From: Erythrobacter sp. SG61-1L
GTDB lineage: Bacteria > Pseudomonadota > Alphaproteobacteria > Sphingomonadales > Sphingomonadaceae
Length of the DNA: 64,000 nucleotides
Assembly (NCBI RefSeq): GCF_001305965.1
Contig: NZ_JXQC01000003.1
Span: 2,318,861-2,382,860, forward strand
Direction: 5' to 3'
Made by a program: the position numbers and the translations under genes
Notes under the pieces: generated by a model
Seen by the model: the letters and a program-made list of their open reading frames with translations, nothing else
What the model was told of the DNA's origin: nothing
The model's database searches: none
Shown: one piece after another, positions 27,016 through 34,914 of the stretch
Layout of the letters: each line of letters starts with the position of its first letter
Position numbering within the stretch: the first letter of the stretch is position 1

Positions 27016-27519
27016 TCAGTAGAAGATGCCCAGGGTGAAGCCGATGGTACGGCCCATCATCACCACGCCGACCCACAGGATCAGCGAGAGAACGCCAGCG
27101 ACCTTGGCTGCCACGGGGATAATGCCACCCGTGTCCCACTGCTTTACCGACTTCCAGGTCAGCACATGGAACACGCCCATGTTCACCCCGGCCAGTGCCA
27201 GCAGGATCATCTTCCGGATGAAGTACGGATTGATCATGTAGTCATGCGCCTTCGCGGTGAAGAGCAATGACCCGGTGATGGCCGCACAGATGAAGGCAAT
27301 CCAGGTGATCTTGAGCGTATCGTTGCTGATGACGGTGACCGGATAGTCGGTCGAGGTCAGGCCCAGCAGACGGATGTCGACGATCACGATGGTGCCCAGC
27401 ACGGTGACCAGAGCGATCACGTGCAGGGTTTCCAGCGTCGGGAACGCCCAGGTGGAGGTGGCGATGAAATCGCCGACGGCGGAGGCCTGAAGAGCCTGCC
27501 AGAAGGATTCGAGAATCAT
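27016..27519 (-). CDS. DUF6644-like integral membrane protein A
   Basis: A 167-residue protein with four to five transmembrane helices and no signal peptide. The first helix has 'TWAFPTLETLHVIAL'. Later come 'MINPYFIRKMILLALAG' and a second helix His in 'GVFHVLTW'. Its paralogue B shares the pattern W-x-x-P-x-x-x-x-L-H and the INPxFxxKM motif. Conserved intramembrane histidines in small helical bundles can ligate haem b, but that is untested here. It lies 15 bases downstream of B in the same operon. Confidence 0.75.
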   Translation of the reverse strand: MILESFWQALQASAVGDFIATSTWAFPTLETLHVIALVTVLGTIVIVDIRLLGLTSTDYPVTVISNDTLKITWIAFICAAITGSLLFTAKAHDYMINPYFIRKMILLALAGVNMGVFHVLTWKSVKQWDTGGIIPVAAKVAGVLSLILWVGVVMMGRTIGFTLGIFY

Positions 27520-27534
27520 GAGAAATCTTCCCCC

Positions 27535-28074
27535 TTAGACCGGCGCGTAAGCGATCCAGCGACCGCCGAACATGACCGCGCACCACAGGATGAGGAGCAG
27601 GATGGCTGCGAGACGCAGGCCGCCAGTGGCGCCGCCATTGTCCCAGTTCGGAGCGCGACGCTTGATCGCACCGTTGAACACCAGCGTGGCGATGACGGCG
27701 AGAACGATCAGAACCATCTTGATCCAGAAGATCGGGTTGATCAGTTCGCGCACAGGCTCGCCGATGATCAGCAGGATGCCCGAGAACACCAGCAGGCCAA
27801 AGGCCCACCAGATCCACGGCATGTAGCGCTGGCTCGTCTGCACCATGGTGCGGCTCATGCCCGTAACGCCGACCGCACGCAGGCTGAGCATCATGGCCGA
27901 GCCGAACAGTGCACCGATCGAAAGGATATGAAGCGACTGGATAGACGGAATCGCCCAGAAGTGGGTTTGAATCCACAGGCTGAGCGACCAGTCATTGATC
28001 GCGAGAGAGAGTTCGGTAAGCGACGTGCCGCGAAGCCAGTCGGTGAACTCAAAAAGAAGGTCGGATATCGACAT
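27535..28074 (-). CDS. DUF6644-like integral membrane protein B
   Basis: A 179-residue protein with about five helices. It matches protein A by 'THFWAIPSIQSLHILS', 'SLRAVGVTG', 'WWAFGLLVFSGILL' and 'LINPIFWIKMVLI'. It has the helix-1 His but lacks the second helix His seen in protein A. The ATG at 28074 gives MSISDLLFE; an upstream in-frame ATG adds 16 unlikely residues. The gene pair is divergent from PQQ dehydrogenase 3, sharing a 215-base intergenic region, so the two units may be co-regulated. Confidence 0.75.
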   Translation of the reverse strand: MSISDLLFEFTDWLRGTSLTELSLAINDWSLSLWIQTHFWAIPSIQSLHILSIGALFGSAMMLSLRAVGVTGMSRTMVQTSQRYMPWIWWAFGLLVFSGILLIIGEPVRELINPIFWIKMVLIVLAVIATLVFNGAIKRRAPNWDNGGATGGLRLAAILLLILWCAVMFGGRWIAYAPV

Positions 28075-28289
28075 CAGAGCATCGGTCCCTTTCCCCGAGG
28101 CGTGGCTGCCCAAGCTGGCCACGCTCCAATTGTTTGGTTACGGCCCCGCCCCCCAGCGGCGCCAAAATTTGCCTGCCCTTAGCGAAGCACCGTTGCCACG
28201 GCAAGCTTCCGCGTCTAGGACAAAGTCAAAGAAAGCGAAATGGGTGCCCGTGCGGCGTCCTTTATCATACCCGCTGGGAGAGAATTCAA

Positions 28290-30206
28290 ATGCGTCTTGC
28301 AGGCACCGCGCTTCTCGCGACGATATCCGCTATCGGATTGTGCGCTGCGGCATCGGCGGAAGTGCCGATGCCGGATGGTGACTGGCGCACTATCAACCGC
28401 GATCTTGCCGCGACTCGCTATTCCCCGCTGGACGAGATCAACAAGTCAAACGTCACTCAGCTCCAGCAGGCATGGTCCTACCCCCTGCGCACCTTCAGCA
28501 CTGCCGTGCCGATCGTGGTGGACGGGGTGATGTATGTGCCCGCCGGTTTCAAGGTGGCTGCGCTCGACGCAGCGACCGGCAAGGAGCTGTGGGTCCATGA
28601 AGAACCCAAGCCGGAAGGCCAGGGCGGATTCGGCGGCGGATTCTCCGGCCGCGGCCTTGGCTACTGGGCAGGCAACGGCAAGCTGAAGCCGCGCATCCTT
28701 GTGATGCTGGGCAGCAAGATGGTCGCGCTCGACGCGAAGACGGGCAAGCCGGTAACCAGCTTCGGCGCAAAGGGTTATGCCGATGTCGGCGTGTCCTATG
28801 GCGGCACTCCCACCATCGTGGGCGATGTTGCCGTGATCGGCGCCGCTTCGCTGGAAAACCCGCGCGGCGCCCCGGGCAATCCGCGCGCCTTCGACGTGAA
28901 GACCGGCAAGAAGCTGTGGGAGTTCCAGACCGTTCCGAAGAAGGGCGAGCCCTTCAACGAAACCTGGGGCGATGGCTGGGAAGGCCGCGGCGGCACCAAT
29001 ATGTGGGGCTTCGCCGCCACGGTGGATGCCGATACCGACACCGTTTACCTGCCCATCGGCGGCCCGGCGCATAATTATTACGGCGGCGACCGTCCGGGTT
29101 CGAACCTGTTCGGCAATTCCGTGGTCGCGGTCGATGCCAAGACCGGCAAATACAAGTGGCACTTCCAGTCGGTGCACCACGACCTGTGGGATATCGACAT
29201 GCCCACCGCCGGCCCCCTGGTCGACGTAACGATCGACGGCAAGCGCCAGAAGATTCTGGCCAACATCAACAAGAACAGCTTGTTCTTCGTGCTCGGGGCC
29301 AGCGATGGCAAGCCCGCCCTGCCGGTGGAGGAACGCCCCGTTCCCGCTGGCAACGTCCCGGGCGAATATTACAGCCCCACCCAGCCATTCCCGGTTAAGA
29401 CGCCGCCGCTTAGCCGTGTTGCCATGAGCTACGACGATATCGTCACGGCAAAGGATACCAATCCGGAACATGCCGCAGCCTGCAAGGCCATGTGGGAGAA
29501 AGCCGGCGGCTACATCAACGTCGGGCCTTACACTCCGTTCGTCTATCGTGCGGAGGGCGATCCGGTACGCTCCACCATCCAGTTCCCCGGCGGCATCGGC
29601 GGCGTGAACTGGGGCGGCCCCGCCGCCGACCCGACCACCGGCATCGTCTATATGAACGCGCTCGACACTTCGCTGGTCGGCTGGGTGGAAAAGGTACCGG
29701 AAGGCACCAAGCCCTACAGCTTCGATGCCACCGAATCGCCCGATTACGATCGCGCTAGCGTGGACGGCAAGGGTCCGTTCTTCAGCTTCCAGGCTCCGCT
29801 GAGCGGCAAATATGACGCGCAGGGCCGCCCCGAGGGCACTAGCGTGCCGTGCTACAAACCGCCATGGGCGCGCCTGACGGCGGTGGATGCGAACACCGGC
29901 GAAATCAAATGGGCGGTTCCTCTTGGACTTTATGAGGAACTTCCTGCGGGCAAGCAGGTTGTTGGCAATGCCGGAAGCGCAGGTCCGACGGTTACCGCAG
30001 GCGGACTGGTGTTCGTCGGCGCTACCAACGACAAGCGATTCCGTGCCTTTGATGCCGCAACTGGCAAGGAATTGTGGGAGGCATTGTTGTCTAACAACGC
30101 CAATGCCAATCCGATGAGTTATAGGGGCAGCAACGGCAAACAATATGTTGCCATCAATGCAGGGGGGGCGATCGTGTCCTTCGCGCTGCCCGGAACAGGG
30201 ACCTAA
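28290..30206 (+). CDS. PQQ-dependent dehydrogenase 3
   Basis: A 638-residue periplasmic quinoprotein. The signal peptide covers 1-23 (ASA cleavage), and the ATG at 28290 follows GGGAGAGA. Propeller motifs include 'DAATGKELW' twice, 'DVKTGKKLW', 'DAKTGKYKW' and 'DANTGEIKW'. The active-site block is 'HHDLWDIDMPTAGP'. It shares with dehydrogenase 1 'PHNYYGGDRPGSNLFGNS'-type sequence, 'PEHAAACKA' and 'VPCYKPPWARL', so these two are closer to each other than to dehydrogenase 2. No CxxCH haem motif. The two-cysteine paralogue 4 starts 10 bases later. Confidence 0.9.
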   Translation: MRLAGTALLATISAIGLCAAASAEVPMPDGDWRTINRDLAATRYSPLDEINKSNVTQLQQAWSYPLRTFSTAVPIVVDGVMYVPAGFKVAALDAATGKELWVHEEPKPEGQGGFGGGFSGRGLGYWAGNGKLKPRILVMLGSKMVALDAKTGKPVTSFGAKGYADVGVSYGGTPTIVGDVAVIGAASLENPRGAPGNPRAFDVKTGKKLWEFQTVPKKGEPFNETWGDGWEGRGGTNMWGFAATVDADTDTVYLPIGGPAHNYYGGDRPGSNLFGNSVVAVDAKTGKYKWHFQSVHHDLWDIDMPTAGPLVDVTIDGKRQKILANINKNSLFFVLGASDGKPALPVEERPVPAGNVPGEYYSPTQPFPVKTPPLSRVAMSYDDIVTAKDTNPEHAAACKAMWEKAGGYINVGPYTPFVYRAEGDPVRSTIQFPGGIGGVNWGGPAADPTTGIVYMNALDTSLVGWVEKVPEGTKPYSFDATESPDYDRASVDGKGPFFSFQAPLSGKYDAQGRPEGTSVPCYKPPWARLTAVDANTGEIKWAVPLGLYEELPAGKQVVGNAGSAGPTVTAGGLVFVGATNDKRFRAFDAATGKELWEALLSNNANANPMSYRGSNGKQYVAINAGGAIVSFALPGTGT

Positions 30207-30216
30207 AGGAGAGTTT

Positions 30217-31071
30217 ATGCTGGGAAAGGACAAGTTCGTGAAGAAATTCGTGCTGGGCGCGTTGCTGCTTGCGGGGGCGAGCACCGCTGCGATGGCTGAA
30301 GAGCCCGCGAAGCTTGGCGGGCATCCGAACCTCAACGGTGTGTGGCAGGTGCTGAACACCGCCAATTACGACCTGGAACCGCATTCGGCTTCGACCAACA
30401 CCACTGCAGAACGCACCATGGGTGCGCTGGTCGCCACTCCGGCCGGCCTTGGCGTGGTTGAAGGCGGCTCGATCCCCTACAAGGCCGAAGCGCTTGCCCT
30501 GCGCAATGCGAACAAGGCCAATGCGCCGAGCCACGATCCGGAAGCCATGTGCTATCTGCCGGGCATTCCGCGCGCGACCTACATCAACCTGCCGTTCCAG
30601 ATCGTGCAGGGTGAGAAGGACGACATCCTGATGGTCTACGAATATGCGTCGGCCAATCGCGTCGTCCAGATGAAGGACGTGGAAGTTCCGCCGATCGACA
30701 CCTGGATGGGCACTTCCTACGGTTCGTGGGATGGCGATACGCTGAAGGTTGTGACCCTGGGCCAGAGCCCGGGCGACGTGAAGCTGCCGGGCGGCGCACT
30801 GGAGCCGGGCGTGACTTGGCTTGACCGCACGGGCAACTACCTGACCAACACCGCTGCGGTGACCGAAACCTTCAAGATGATCGACAAGGATCACATCGAA
30901 TACACCGCCACGATCGACGATCCGTCGATCTACACCAAGCCCTGGACCATCAAGATGCCGCTCTATCGCCGCGTCGAAGACAATGCCCAGCTGCTTGAAT
31001 ACAAGTGCGTGCCTTTCTCCGAGATGCTGCTTTACGGCGATCTTCTGGAGTCCAAGAAGTCGGGAGAATGA
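30217..31071 (+). CDS. Secreted protein of unknown function, two-cysteine family, divergent paralogue 4
   Basis: A 284-residue exported protein (signal to AMA, about residue 26) with a strong AAAGGAGAG site. It is a shorter, divergent relative of paralogues 1-3: 'HPNLNGVWQV' matches 'DPDLRGSWPI', 'AMCYLPGIPRATY' matches 'DRCITRGLPASMF', 'GSWDGDTLKVVT' matches 'GHWEDGNTLVVET', 'DDPSIYTKPWTIKM' matches 'NDPTIFTAPWSARL', and 'LLEYKCVPFSE' matches 'FYEYACHEGN'. Again there are exactly two cysteines at matching places, but the HEGN residues are lost. It is directly behind PQQ dehydrogenase 3. Confidence 0.82.
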   Translation: MLGKDKFVKKFVLGALLLAGASTAAMAEEPAKLGGHPNLNGVWQVLNTANYDLEPHSASTNTTAERTMGALVATPAGLGVVEGGSIPYKAEALALRNANKANAPSHDPEAMCYLPGIPRATYINLPFQIVQGEKDDILMVYEYASANRVVQMKDVEVPPIDTWMGTSYGSWDGDTLKVVTLGQSPGDVKLPGGALEPGVTWLDRTGNYLTNTAAVTETFKMIDKDHIEYTATIDDPSIYTKPWTIKMPLYRRVEDNAQLLEYKCVPFSEMLLYGDLLESKKSGE

Positions 31072-31123
31072 GGGGAACAAATAACTCCCCCACACGTTGA
31101 TATTTCAAAGGAGTGACCACACA

Positions 31124-31549
31124 ATGCGTATGAAGACCCTGCGAGCGGCGATGATCGGCGCCGTTCTGGCGGTGAGCGGCGCGGCGGGCACGGCATATGC
31201 CCACCACTCGTTCGCGGCTGAATTCGATCGCAACAAGCCCATCAAGATCGAAGGCACCGTGGTGAAGTTCGAGTGGGTGAACCCCCACTCCTGGATTCAC
31301 ATCAAGATGTCCAACGGCCAGGTGTGGCGCGTTGAAGGCGGTGCGCCGAGCGCCCTGCTGCGTCGTGGCTGGAACCGTAACTCGCTGCCGGCCGGCACCA
31401 AGATCATCGTGAACGCGTTCCGTGCTCGCGACGGGGACACCCGCGCAAGCGCCGCGGAAATCAGCTTCCCCGATGGTCGCTCGCTCTCGCTCGGCAATCC
31501 GACCACGGAAGCCGCAGCCGCAGCAGCCAAGCGCGCCGGCGGGAACTGA
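31124..31549 (+). CDS. DUF6152-family secreted protein with predicted N-terminal histidine
   Basis: A 141-residue exported protein. The signal peptide ends in AYA, so the mature protein would begin His-His-Ser-Phe. The DUF6152 core follows: 'IKIEGTVVKFEWVNPHSWIHI' (with two more His), 'QVWRVEGGAPSALLRRGW' and 'GTKIIVNAFRARDG', a small beta-barrel-like pattern. The family has no assigned function that I know. It ends the PQQ dehydrogenase 3 transcript, 52 bases after paralogue 4, ahead of a strong terminator. Start is ATG 31124, with AAGGAG upstream; ATG 31130 is also possible. Confidence 0.85.
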   Translation: MRMKTLRAAMIGAVLAVSGAAGTAYAHHSFAAEFDRNKPIKIEGTVVKFEWVNPHSWIHIKMSNGQVWRVEGGAPSALLRRGWNRNSLPAGTKIIVNAFRARDGDTRASAAEISFPDGRSLSLGNPTTEAAAAAAKRAGGN

Positions 31550-31583
31550 TAGCCGCAAGGCATCGTTCCTTACGAACGCAAAG

Positions 31584-31622
31584 AACCCCCGCAAGCCACC
31601 CGGCTTGCGGGGGTTTCTTTTT
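31584..31622 (+). terminator. Rho-independent terminator of the PQQ dehydrogenase 3 operon
   Basis: A perfect 14-bp stem AACCCCCGCAAGCC/GGCTTGCGGGGGTT with a 4-base loop is followed by TTTCTTTTT. Confidence 0.9.
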
Positions 31623-31685
31623 GCCTGTCAGACGCTTCCAGAGGCCGGACGCAGATGGTCCGCTCCTCCCCCGGACGACTGCCCC

Positions 31686-32882
31686 TTATTCGTGCCGAAG
31701 TGCCTCGATCGGATCGAGCGCCGCCGCGCGGCGGGCCGGGAAATAGCCGAAGACCACCCCGATCAGCGCGGAGACCAGGAAGCTCAGCACGTTGATCGTG
31801 GGTGAGAAGACAAAGGGAATGTCCACCGCACGGGCGAGGCCGAAGGAGAATATGAAGCCCAGCACGATCCCCATCACCCCGCCGAAGCAGCATAGCACCA
31901 CCGCCTCGGTCAGGAATTGCAGCCGCACCTCTCTGGCCAGCGCGCCGATGGCAAGGCGGATGCCGATCTCGCGCGTGCGCTCGGTCACGGAGACGAGCAT
32001 GATATTCATGATCCCCACGCCCCCCACTACCAGGCTGATGGCCGCAATGGCCGAGACCATCGCAGTCAGCAGGCCCACGGCCGTGGAAACGGCATCGTTC
32101 ACCTGCGCTGTATCGAGAATGTTGAAATCGTTGACCTGCCCTTCCTGCAGCAGGCGCCGTTCCCGCAGCAGGTCCACCAGCGAGCTTTGCATCGCCGCGC
32201 TGTCGTATGCCGGGTCATAGCTGATGACCATGTAGAACACGTTGTCATTGCCCAGGAAGCGCCGCTGGACGTTCTTGATCGGCATGAACACCGAATTGTC
32301 GTCATCCTGATTCTGGGCGCCCTGCGCGCGCGATTCGAACATGCCGATCACCGTGCAGGAGACATCGTCCAGCCGCATCCGTTCCCCGATGGGGCTGGTG
32401 CCGGCAACGAAGATCTCTTCATAGACCTTCGGCCCGATGATGCAGACATTGGCCCCGGCGGATTCCTCTGCCGCAGTGAAGCGCCGCCCTTCATCCATGC
32501 CGATGCCGCGTGCATCCATGAAGGCGTTGGACACACCCTCCACGCGCGAGGACCAGTCCTGCCCGTTGTGGATCGCCTTGACGTCGCGATTCACTTCGCC
32601 CGCCACGGCCTTCACGCCCGCGATCTGTTCGCGCACCGCGGTAATGTCATCTTCCTTGAACGGACGCGGCTGGCCGCGATCGGTCTGCTGCGGGAAGACG
32701 ATGAACACGTTGGAACCCAGCGCGCTGATCTGTTCCTTGATCGAAACGGTCACGCCATTGCCCAGCGTCACCATGGTGATCACAGCCGAAACGCCGATGA
32801 TGATCCCCAGCGTGGTGAGGAAGCTGCGCAGCAGGTGCCGCCGGATTTCGCCCAGGGCTAGCATCAGGGTGGTGCCCAGCAT
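31686..32882 (-). CDS. MacB-type ABC transporter permease
   Basis: A 398-residue inner-membrane protein. One N-terminal helix ('LTTLGIIIGVSAVITMVTLGNGV', about 20-42) is followed by a periplasmic MacB_PCD domain (about 45-240) and three C-terminal helices of the FtsX fold (about 275-390), ending 'AALDPIEALRHE', the classic MacB-like tail. It starts at the last base of the ATPase gene (one-base overlap). It forms a tripartite efflux pump with the adaptor and outer-membrane factor upstream. Substrate (macrolide-like compound, peptide or lipid) unknown. Confidence 0.93.
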   Translation of the reverse strand: MLGTTLMLALGEIRRHLLRSFLTTLGIIIGVSAVITMVTLGNGVTVSIKEQISALGSNVFIVFPQQTDRGQPRPFKEDDITAVREQIAGVKAVAGEVNRDVKAIHNGQDWSSRVEGVSNAFMDARGIGMDEGRRFTAAEESAGANVCIIGPKVYEEIFVAGTSPIGERMRLDDVSCTVIGMFESRAQGAQNQDDDNSVFMPIKNVQRRFLGNDNVFYMVISYDPAYDSAAMQSSLVDLLRERRLLQEGQVNDFNILDTAQVNDAVSTAVGLLTAMVSAIAAISLVVGGVGIMNIMLVSVTERTREIGIRLAIGALAREVRLQFLTEAVVLCCFGGVMGIVLGFIFSFGLARAVDIPFVFSPTINVLSFLVSALIGVVFGYFPARRAAALDPIEALRHE

Positions 32883-33628
32883 CAGCGCGCGCCCCCGGCC
32901 TCAGGCCCGGCGTGGGCATGATGACGGTGGCCCTTCTCGATCCGCTCCACCAGCCCATCACGGAAATGCACGATGGTCCTGGCGTAGGCGGCCATTTCCG
33001 CCTCATGCGTTACCATCAGGACGGTAATGCCCTTGCGGTTGAGATCGGCGAGCAGTTCCATGATCTCGATCGAACGTTCGGTATCCAGATTACCGGTCGG
33101 CTCATCCGCCAGCAGCACTTCCGGGTCGCTCACCAGCGCGCGGGCAATGGCAACCCGCTGCTGCTGGCCGCCCGAAAGCTCGGCCGGGGTGTGATCGGCC
33201 CAGGGGGCAAGCCCCACCTGCTCCAGCGCGCGCATTCCGGCCTCCTTGCGCTCCGCCTTGCCCAGCCCGCGATAGAGCAGCGGCAGTTCGACATTCTCCA
33301 GCGCGGACGTGCGGGCAAGCAGGTTGAAGCCCTGAAAGACGAAGCCGAGATAGCGCCGCCGCAACAGCGAACGCTGATCGCGGTTCAAGGACTGCACTTC
33401 CACGCCAAGGAACCGGAACACGCCACTGCTGGGCGTATCGAGGCAACCGAGGATATTCATCGTGGTGGATTTTCCGGAACCGGATGGCCCCATCACCGCC
33501 ACGAAATCCCCGTGATTGATGGAGAGGTCCACGCCCTTGAGCGCCTGGAACGCAGCCGCGCCCTGCCCGAAGGTCTTGGTTATCCCTTTCAGCTCAATCA
33601 GCGGATCTGTGCGCTCGGTCTGCGTCAC
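32882..33628 (-). CDS. MacB/LolD-type ABC transporter ATP-binding protein
   Basis: A 248-residue cytoplasmic ATPase. Walker A is 'GPSGSGKST', the Q-loop is in 'GFVFQGFNLL', the signature 'LSGGQQQRVAIARAL', Walker B 'LLADEPTGNLD', and the H-loop 'MVTHEAEMA'. In classical MacB the ATPase and permease are one chain; here they are separate genes. The C-terminus carries a short His-rich tail 'KGHRHHAHAG'. Overlaps the adaptor gene by 4 bases. Confidence 0.94.
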   Translation of the reverse strand: MTQTERTDPLIELKGITKTFGQGAAAFQALKGVDLSINHGDFVAVMGPSGSGKSTTMNILGCLDTPSSGVFRFLGVEVQSLNRDQRSLLRRRYLGFVFQGFNLLARTSALENVELPLLYRGLGKAERKEAGMRALEQVGLAPWADHTPAELSGGQQQRVAIARALVSDPEVLLADEPTGNLDTERSIEIMELLADLNRKGITVLMVTHEAEMAAYARTIVHFRDGLVERIEKGHRHHAHAGPEAGGAR

Positions 33629-34914
33629 TTCTGGTTCGCCTTGACCCCCGTGACGACCTTCATGCCCGGCTTGAGTTCCGAAGAATGGACCACGGTGAGT
33701 TTGCCGTCGCTCTGCCCGGTCGTGACCTGGATCGTCTTGAGCTTGCCGTCGTCACCCAGCACATAGACCTGCTGCCGGCTGCCCACGCCAATCGTGGCCT
33801 TCTCCTCTTCCTGCTGCAGGCCGATCTGGGGATTGAGCGCCCCGCCCCCGCCCAGCTTCTGGGCATCGGGCTTGAAGCGCAGCGCGCCATTGGGAACGAG
33901 CATTTGCACGCCAGTGCTGTCCGTGGCGATATTGGCCGTGGCCGTCATGCCCGGGCGCAGCAGGCCCTCCGGATTGGCGACCGACAGGCGGGCCTCATAG
34001 ATCACAACGGCATTCTGCGTCGTCGTGGTGCTCTGCGATGCGCTGACGGTGTTGTTGGAGCCGAGATTGATCCGCTCCACCGCAGCGGGGAAGCGGCGCC
34101 CCGGATAGGCATCCACTGTGAAATTGGCCTTCTGCCCGGCCTTCACCTGCCCGACATCGGCTTCGTCGATAGAGACACGCAGCTGCATTTGCGAAAGGTC
34201 TTCGGCAAGGATGAACAGGGTGGGCGTGCTGAAGCTGGCCGCCACGGTCTGCCCCGGCTCTACCTGCCGCGCCAGCACCACGCCCGACACGGGCGAGACG
34301 ATGATCGCGCGGCGGCGATTGGTTTCAGCCGTGGAAAGCTGCGCCTGAGCGGAAGTGACATTGGCCTGTGCGGAAGCGAGCGAGGCCCGGTCACGGGCGA
34401 CATTGGCCTCGGCAATGTCCAGCTCGCTTTTGGACGGAACCTTGCCGCCCGAAAGCCGCGCCACTTCCTGCAGGCGCGAAAGCTGCGCCTGATCGAGGCT
34501 GAGCGTCGCCTGAGCCTGTGCCACCGAAGCACGGGCGGAAGCAAGGCTGGCGCGCGCCTGCTTGATCTGATCGTCGATCACGTCGGTATTGATCCGCGCC
34601 AGCACCTGCCCGCGCGTGACCCTGTCGTTCACGTCGACATAGATCTCGTCGATCTTGCCCGAAACTTCGGAGCCGACATCCACCTGATTGGTCGGCCGCA
34701 GATTGCCCGTAGCGGTAACTTCCACGTCCAGCGAGCGCTTGACGATGTCTTCCGTAACATAGCCCGGCCCGCTGTTGCGGCCGATCAGCAGTGCCGCCAC
34801 GATCAGGCCCACAACCAGCACCACTGCCGGAACCCAGAACATCGCCCAGCGCTTCCAACGCGGGCGATCGGACGTGCCGAGAAATTCGTCGATCGAGGTC
34901 TGGCCGTCACTCAT
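33625..34914 (-). CDS. MacA-like periplasmic adaptor (membrane fusion protein)
   Basis: A 429-residue protein with an N-terminal membrane helix (about 22-44), a biotinyl-lipoyl half ('VDVGSEVSGKIDEIYVDVND'), a long Ala/Gln-rich coiled-coil hairpin (about 110-210), a beta-barrel domain and a membrane-proximal domain. Its start overlaps the outer-membrane factor stop by 4 bases and its end overlaps the ATPase by 4 bases, so all four genes form one operon on the minus strand. Confidence 0.93.
   Translation of the reverse strand: MSDGQTSIDEFLGTSDRPRWKRWAMFWVPAVVLVVGLIVAALLIGRNSGPGYVTEDIVKRSLDVEVTATGNLRPTNQVDVGSEVSGKIDEIYVDVNDRVTRGQVLARINTDVIDDQIKQARASLASARASVAQAQATLSLDQAQLSRLQEVARLSGGKVPSKSELDIAEANVARDRASLASAQANVTSAQAQLSTAETNRRRAIIVSPVSGVVLARQVEPGQTVAASFSTPTLFILAEDLSQMQLRVSIDEADVGQVKAGQKANFTVDAYPGRRFPAAVERINLGSNNTVSASQSTTTTQNAVVIYEARLSVANPEGLLRPGMTATANIATDSTGVQMLVPNGALRFKPDAQKLGGGGALNPQIGLQQEEEKATIGVGSRQQVYVLGDDGKLKTIQVTTGQSDGKLTVVHSSELKPGMKVVTGVKANQK

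Noticed and set aside
14185-30206. Methanol/ethanol dehydrogenase assignment for the PQQ enzymes.
   Set aside because: They lack the adjacent Cys-Cys disulfide and, in the quinohaemoprotein case, the CxxCH domain; the HHDLWD block is nearer to membrane glucose/quinate-type enzymes.
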